From Lachnospiraceae bacterium (GTDB taxonomy: Bacteria > Bacillota > Clostridia > Lachnospirales > Lachnospiraceae): a stretch of 5,882 nucleotides of DNA. A program made the translations under genes and the position numbers. Every line of letters begins with the position of its first letter. The first letter of the stretch is position 1. This document shows positions 5,870 to 5,882 of the stretch, one piece after another. Under the pieces are notes generated by a model that was given only the letters and a program-made list of their open reading frames with translations, made no database searches and was not told the origin of the DNA. The stretch lies in the NCBI GenBank assembly GCA_004552595.1, contig SFNX01000105.1:1-5882 (forward strand). The letters run 5' to 3'.

Positions 5870-5882
5870 ATTGTACGTAATA

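Noticed and set aside
5859..5882. Cobalamin riboswitch or promoter upstream of the first gene
   Set aside because: Expected from the gene content, but only 24 bases are available and they show just a ribosome binding site and a short TACGTA palindrome. Nothing can be called.
1..5882. Mobile elements, CRISPR arrays, tRNAs or direct repeats
   Set aside because: I found none on either strand. The window is essentially continuous coding sequence with uniform base composition.

Overview
The window is a gapless run of five genes, all on the minus strand, from AT-rich DNA. The lipoprotein signal peptides, AGGAGG-type ribosome binding sites and anaerobic-pathway cobalamin genes suggest a low-GC Gram-positive anaerobe of the Clostridia, plausibly Lachnospiraceae. 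The organism is an inference; no rRNA or other taxonomic marker is present.

Transcription runs from right to left. (1) 5858-4212 encodes a 548-residue lipoprotein. It carries a complete CbiK-type cobaltochelatase domain flanked by an acidic/helical N-terminal extension and a C-terminal beta-rich domain. (2) 4191-2683 encodes a 502-residue lipoprotein: an N-terminal beta-rich domain that resembles the C-terminal domain of gene 1, followed by a BtuF/FepB-type substrate-binding region. (3) 2680-1691 encodes a FecCD/BtuC-type permease. (4) 1691-927 encodes its ABC ATPase, which has a non-canonical Q-loop. (5) 942-1 encodes the first ~314 residues of cobyric acid synthase CbiP and runs off the left edge before the glutaminase nucleophile. 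Junctions are +20, +2, -1 and -16 nt (or -1 if CbiP starts at the later ATG), so this is almost certainly one operon with translational coupling. Every stretch longer than 20 bases between the first and last gene is coding. Only 24 bases lie upstream of gene 1, so the promoter and any cobalamin riboswitch are outside the window.

Working model (inference): genes 1-4 form an envelope-anchored uptake system in which a surface-tethered CbiK and a substrate-binding lipoprotein, sharing a related accessory domain, deliver cobalt, another metal complex, a tetrapyrrole or a corrinoid to a BtuCD-like importer. CbiP amidates the corrin ring in the cytoplasm. The most interesting point is that a chelatase normally found in the cytoplasm is predicted to sit outside the membrane with its metal-binding triad intact, next to a dedicated importer.
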